Assembly: GCF_045635475.1 (NCBI RefSeq)
Contig: NZ_JBJGXI010000061.1
Coordinates: 1 to 27,572, forward strand
DNA: 27,572 bases
Direction of reading: 5' to 3'
Source: JBJGXI01 sp045635475
Lineage (GTDB): Bacteria > Bacillota > Bacilli > Bacillales > Amphibacillaceae
Below are positions 24,227 to 27,572 of the stretch, one piece after another. The notes under the pieces are model-generated. The model was not told the DNA's origin. It ran no database searches and saw only the letters and a list, made by a program, of their open reading frames with translations. Both the position numbers and the translations under genes were made by a program. The first letter of the stretch is position 1. Every line of letters starts with the position of its first letter.

Positions 24227-25533
24227 TAGTATACTTTCCTTTCAATCACCTGTCTCAACTGCTCTTTAACTGCTTCAATTGGAAGTTGATTAACAACTGG
24301 TGCTAAGAATCCGTGAATGATTAATCGTTCTGCTTCTTTCTGCGCAATACCTCTACTCATGAGATAGTACAGCTGTAACGGGTCGACACGTCCAACAGAA
24401 GCCGCGTGTCCTGCAGTTACATCATCTTCATCAATAAGTAAAATTGGGTTAGCATCCCCTCTTGCACCACTGCTTAGCATTAATACGCGTGACTCTTGCT
24501 CCGCATTGGATTTTGTTGCGCCATGTTCAATTTTTCCGATACCATTAAAGATAGCAGAAGCGCGATCCTTCATAACACCGTGCTGCAAGATGTATCCATC
24601 AGACTGCTTACCAAAGTGAACAATTTTCGCTGTGAAGTTTTGACTTTGATCGCCACGACCTACAACAACTGTTTTCGCATTAGAAGTTGAGTTATCTCCG
24701 ATTAGATGCGTAATATTTTCAGATACGGTATTACCGTCATTCATTTGACCGAGTGCCCATTCAATCGTTGCATCACGATAAGCAACACCGCGACGATTAA
24801 CATAAACAGTCGTTCCACTTGCAAAATTATCAACAGCACCAAAGGTTACTTTTGCATTATCATGCGCGATTACTTCGGCAACAATATTAGCTACTGTCTC
24901 TTCCTCGTTGTTGTGAGAAATATAATTTTCCACATACGTTACTGCGCTGTTTTCTTCCGCTACAACAATTACATGGTTAAAGGAAGCTGCTTCAAGGTCT
25001 TCCTGCCAGAAAATTGCTTGCAGTGGTTCTTCTACAACAACATTTTTAGGTACATAAACAAATGCTCCGCCGTTCATTAATGCTGCATGAAGTGCAGTTA
25101 GACGATTCTCATCTACAGACACCGCATCCTTCATGTAGTAGCGTTGCACAAGCTCGTTATGCTCTGATAGTGCTGATTGTATATCTGTGAATATTACACC
25201 TTGCTCTTGCAATGAAGCTGTTAGCGATTGATATGCTACCGATTGATTTCGTTGGATTAGCACATTCTGATCCTTATTTTCTAAATCCAAGAATACTTTA
25301 ATTTCTTCTGGGAGCTCTGTAAAAGCATCAATTGTCTCTCCACTTGCTTCATGCTTGAACTGATGAAAATTCCACTTACTAATATTGGTTTTATCTGGTT
25401 TTGGCATTGGTAACGAATCACTTTGATCCAATGCTTGTATACGAAATGATTTCATCCATTCCGGCTCATTGCGTTTATCCGAGTACTCACTTATATAATC
25501 TTTTCCATAGGAAAGCTTTGTGTCAATAGTCAT
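24226..25533 (-). CDS. sufD: Fe-S assembly protein SufD
   Basis: 435 residues, ATG after TAAGGAGGG. SufD is the SufB paralogue in the SufBC2D scaffold and helps iron entry. It has the diverged N-terminal helical region, a beta-helix core (about 130-400), and the family's C-terminal LYYLMSRGIAQKEAERLIIHGFL signature. GAATIEWALGQMNDG-type blocks are replaced here by RDATIEWALGQMND. It lies 20 bases after sufC. Confidence 0.97.
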   Translation of the reverse strand: MTIDTKLSYGKDYISEYSDKRNEPEWMKSFRIQALDQSDSLPMPKPDKTNISKWNFHQFKHEASGETIDAFTELPEEIKVFLDLENKDQNVLIQRNQSVAYQSLTASLQEQGVIFTDIQSALSEHNELVQRYYMKDAVSVDENRLTALHAALMNGGAFVYVPKNVVVEEPLQAIFWQEDLEAASFNHVIVVAEENSAVTYVENYISHNNEEETVANIVAEVIAHDNAKVTFGAVDNFASGTTVYVNRRGVAYRDATIEWALGQMNDGNTVSENITHLIGDNSTSNAKTVVVGRGDQSQNFTAKIVHFGKQSDGYILQHGVMKDRASAIFNGIGKIEHGATKSNAEQESRVLMLSSGARGDANPILLIDEDDVTAGHAASVGRVDPLQLYYLMSRGIAQKEAERLIIHGFLAPVVNQLPIEAVKEQLRQVIERKVY

Positions 25534-25553
25534 GGATTATCCCTCCTTACTGT

Positions 25554-26339
25554 TTAAGCATTAACCTCTACAGTTTCATCTTCAATACCTAGTTCCTTTT
25601 TAATCCAGTCATAACCTTCTGCTTCTAAACGTTGTGCTAGTTCAGGTCCACCGGATTTCACAACACGACCTTGCATCATTACGTGTACTTTGTCTGGGCT
25701 AATATAATTTAATAAACGTTGATAGTGCGTAATCATTAAACATCCGAACGTGTCATTACGTAGTTTGTTAATACCTTTCGCAACTACTTTTAAAGCATCG
25801 ATATCTAAACCAGAGTCAATTTCATCTAAAATCGCGATTGCTGGTTGAACCATCATAAGTTGAAGAATTTCATTACGTTTTTTCTCACCGCCTGAGAAAC
25901 CTTCATTCAAGTAACGCTGTGCCATGTTTTTGTCCATTTCCAAATCATCCATCGCCGCGTCCATCTCTTTAATAAATTTCATTAAAGGAATTTCATCGCC
26001 TTCTTCGCGATGCGCATTAATTGCTGAACGTAAGAAATCTGAGTTTGTTACCCCACTAATCTCACTTGGGTATTGCATTGCTAAGAAAAGACCAGCCTGC
26101 GCTCTTTCGTCTACTTCCATTTCCAATACATCTTTACCATCAAGGATAATGCTTCCAGAAGTAATTTCGTATTTAGGATGCCCCATAATTGCTGATGCTA
26201 GCGTTGATTTACCTGTACCGTTCGGTCCCATAACTGCATGGAATTCGCCACCGTTTATTGTTAAATTAACACCTTTTAATATTTCTTTATCTTCAATAGA
26301 TACATGAAGATCTTTAATCTCTAATGTTGAGCCTGCCAT
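25554..26339 (-). CDS. sufC: Fe-S assembly ATPase SufC
   Basis: 261 residues, first gene of sufCDSUB; ATG after TTGGAGGGG. ABC-type ATPase that drives conformational change of SufBCD. Walker A GPNGTGKS (38-45), signature FSGGEKKR (148-155), Walker B with AIAILDEIDSGLD (167-179) and H-loop ITHYQR are all intact. No membrane segments. Length is normal. Confidence 0.98.
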   Translation of the reverse strand: MAGSTLEIKDLHVSIEDKEILKGVNLTINGGEFHAVMGPNGTGKSTLASAIMGHPKYEITSGSIILDGKDVLEMEVDERAQAGLFLAMQYPSEISGVTNSDFLRSAINAHREEGDEIPLMKFIKEMDAAMDDLEMDKNMAQRYLNEGFSGGEKKRNEILQLMMVQPAIAILDEIDSGLDIDALKVVAKGINKLRNDTFGCLMITHYQRLLNYISPDKVHVMMQGRVVKSGGPELAQRLEAEGYDWIKKELGIEDETVEVNA

Positions 26340-26404
26340 AATGATACCCCTCCAATTACATTTATATAAATTTTTTTGTAGGTGGATAATAACTTAATAA
26401 CACC

Positions 26405-26460
26405 TATTCTCAATTTATTCTCATTACAATCTTATATCATTTCGAATCTATAATCAACAA
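26405..26460 (-). promoter_or_regulatory. Candidate suf promoter and direct repeats in the start region
   Basis: Minus-strand TTGTTG (26455-26460), 18 bases, TATAAG (26431-26436) is a plausible sigma-A promoter. Just downstream, around the expected start of transcription, the 9-base word TTGAGAATA/ATGAGAATA occurs twice, 11 bases apart (26405-26413 and 26416-26424). That is one helical turn and could be a regulator site. The leader would be about 85 bases. Confidence 0.4.
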
Positions 26461-26650
26461 TTTCACTGCTTCATCAACATACCTTTTAAAGCGAAATGTA
26501 TCACTGGCCTAGATAAAACAAGTAACCTTAGTTTTTTCTATATAAAGAAGAAATATTTTTGTTATTTTAATTTACTTCATTTCCACATTTACGGTAATCA
26601 CAAGCCACTCTGTAGCGAAGGCTCTTATGTGTACCAATTATCTCCTATTC

Positions 26651-26691
26651 ATGCAAAAACCCCTTGCACTTAAACCATAATATGCAAGGGG
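26651..26691 (-). terminator. Minus-strand terminator without an assigned gene
   Basis: Perfect 9-bp stem CCCCTTGCA/TGCAAGGGG (plus arms 26660-26668 and 26683-26691), 14-base loop, followed on the minus strand by TTTTTGC. The next gene on the upstream side is on the plus strand, so no minus-strand gene is seen to use it. Confidence 0.6.
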
Positions 26692-26842
26692 GGATATTTC
26701 AGATATTTTGTATACTTACTATTGTAACAGTGATTAGTTGTTATTACCACCTACTTGAACAACTTTAATTCACAATCGATGCAGCTTTGAATTATTTTTG
26801 ATAAACTAACTCACATAGACCTTAGCAAGGGGGCAACAAATC

Positions 26843-27262
26843 ATGAAGGCACCTTTTTTTCAATTACCGTACATTAATAAACAAAGCGTATACAATTCCG
26901 AAGATGATCTTGGTAAAGTTTTAATGATTACTTTTTGGGTATCATGGTGTTCCGATTGTGGCGTAGACTTGCCAAAAAAAGAGCAACTTTTTCAATCCAT
27001 TAATACCGACCAAGTGAAAATGATTACCATCAACGTAACAGGTCGAGAAAGAGATAGCCAAGCTGGAAGTAGTTATACAGATAAGTTCTTAAAGCAATCT
27101 ACACTGGCAGATAGAGGGCGCGAGGTCTATGATCAGTTCGATTGTACTGGTGTACCAACAACGGTGCTGTTAGATAGAAACGGAATAGTACACAAACAGT
27201 TTGGAGACAAAGCTGACTTTATGGAGATTCTACAGACCCTAGGGGAATTACTTAAAAAATAG
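26843..27262 (+). CDS. Thioredoxin-like TlpA/ResA-type redox protein, cytoplasmic
   Basis: 139 residues, ATG after an AAGGGGGC site. The strand and active site FWVSWCSDCGVDLPKK carry a WCxxC motif (Cys36, Cys39), and the GVPTTVLLDRNG segment holds the cis-proline, both typical of TlpA/AhpC-TSA folds. Unlike ResA it has no N-terminal signal anchor, so it should act in the cytoplasm. It may reduce disulfides or persulfides. It lies upstream of and divergent from suf, a suggestive but unproven link to sulfur handling. Exact orthologue unknown. Confidence 0.85.
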   Translation: MKAPFFQLPYINKQSVYNSEDDLGKVLMITFWVSWCSDCGVDLPKKEQLFQSINTDQVKMITINVTGRERDSQAGSSYTDKFLKQSTLADRGREVYDQFDCTGVPTTVLLDRNGIVHKQFGDKADFMEILQTLGELLKK

Positions 27263-27280
27263 GCTTTTTTTAAAAATATT

Positions 27281-27572
27281 GTTATTGCGTAAAATAGCTA
27301 GTATGCGTCGTAACTTAGAGAGTGGTTACCCAGCTCCGGAAATCCACTTCGCTGCTAACAGGATTGCTCTTTACATCGGGTGATTGGAGCTCCGGGCAGT
27401 CGACTCCGGCGGGAATAGCGCGAGCTGAAGATCCACTCAGAAGCGCACTTTGGGACTGCGATTACTCGCCCCACCGAAAACATTTGCTTCTGAGTTAGCT
27501 GAAGCTGTGCCCCATAGCCGTCAAGCTAAGGATAAACTAAGAAAAACAAGTATGGTTCAATCTAATTTTTTA
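27281..27572. repeat. Foldback repeat R3, cut by the window end
   Basis: The left end (GTTATTGCGT … GCGTCGTAAC) matches the ends of R1 and R2. Beyond it, modules found in R2 appear reversed, including the hairpin arms CTCAGAAGC (27436-27444) and GCTTCTGAG (27486-27494), with a 33-bp insertion in the loop. The right end is not in the window. Confidence 0.7.

Overview
The window looks like a chromosomal segment of a low-GC, endospore-forming Bacillaceae, closest in flavour to Oceanobacillus/Virgibacillus-type bacteria. This rests on strong AGGAGG-type ribosome binding sites, A+T-rich spacers, several sporulation genes (yutH, a YhcN/YlaJ lipoprotein, lytH, yunB), and gene order matching the Bacillus subtilis yut-yun-suf region. 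Nothing was run against a database; family names come from reading the proteins.

Layout. 1-1.1 kb: a truncated membrane protein, a small frameshifted membrane-protein gene and an unknown lipoprotein. 1.5-3.9 kb: yutM (A-type Fe-S carrier), dapF, yuzB, yuzD, and a divergent NifU-like gene (yutI). 4-7.3 kb: the threonine operon hom-thrC-thrB with a clear promoter. 7.4-7.6 kb: a cluster of repeats spaced exactly 50 bp apart. 7.8-9.4 kb: yutH and divergent yutG (PgpA family). 9.5-11.1 kb: an unrecognised 521-residue membrane protein. 11.2-11.5 kb: large foldback repeat R1. 11.5-14.6 kb: yutE, a small acidic conserved protein, yutD, the YhcN/YlaJ lipoprotein (yutC-like) and lytH. 14.6-15.0 kb: two structured repeat elements in tandem. 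15.0-16.7 kb: an NSS-family Na+-coupled transporter with a 35-residue MetS-type partner. 17.0-20.4 kb: yunB, yunC, yunD, yunE. 20.5-20.8 kb: repeat R2. 21.1-26.3 kb: the sufCDSUB operon. 26.8-27.3 kb: a thioredoxin-like protein. 27.3 kb to the end: repeat R3.

How the genes fit together. Fe-S biogenesis is the dominant theme: SufS and SufU mobilise sulfur, SufBCD is the scaffold, and YutM and the NifU-like protein are likely carriers. hom-thrC-thrB and dapF belong to the aspartate-family amino acid pathway. yutH, lytH, yunB and the YhcN/YlaJ lipoprotein serve sporulation; yunB has an almost ideal sigma-E promoter. The protein-coding content is mostly conserved and ordinary, and I found no convincing new multi-gene defence or metabolic system. 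The least explained material is non-coding: two tandem elements with the same two-block stem and left-side bulge (14.58-14.99 kb), three mosaic foldback repeats (R1-R3), the 50-bp-spaced repeats and a terminator with no obvious gene. Two small genes are easily missed: the metS-like ORF and the frameshifted gene at 344-585.
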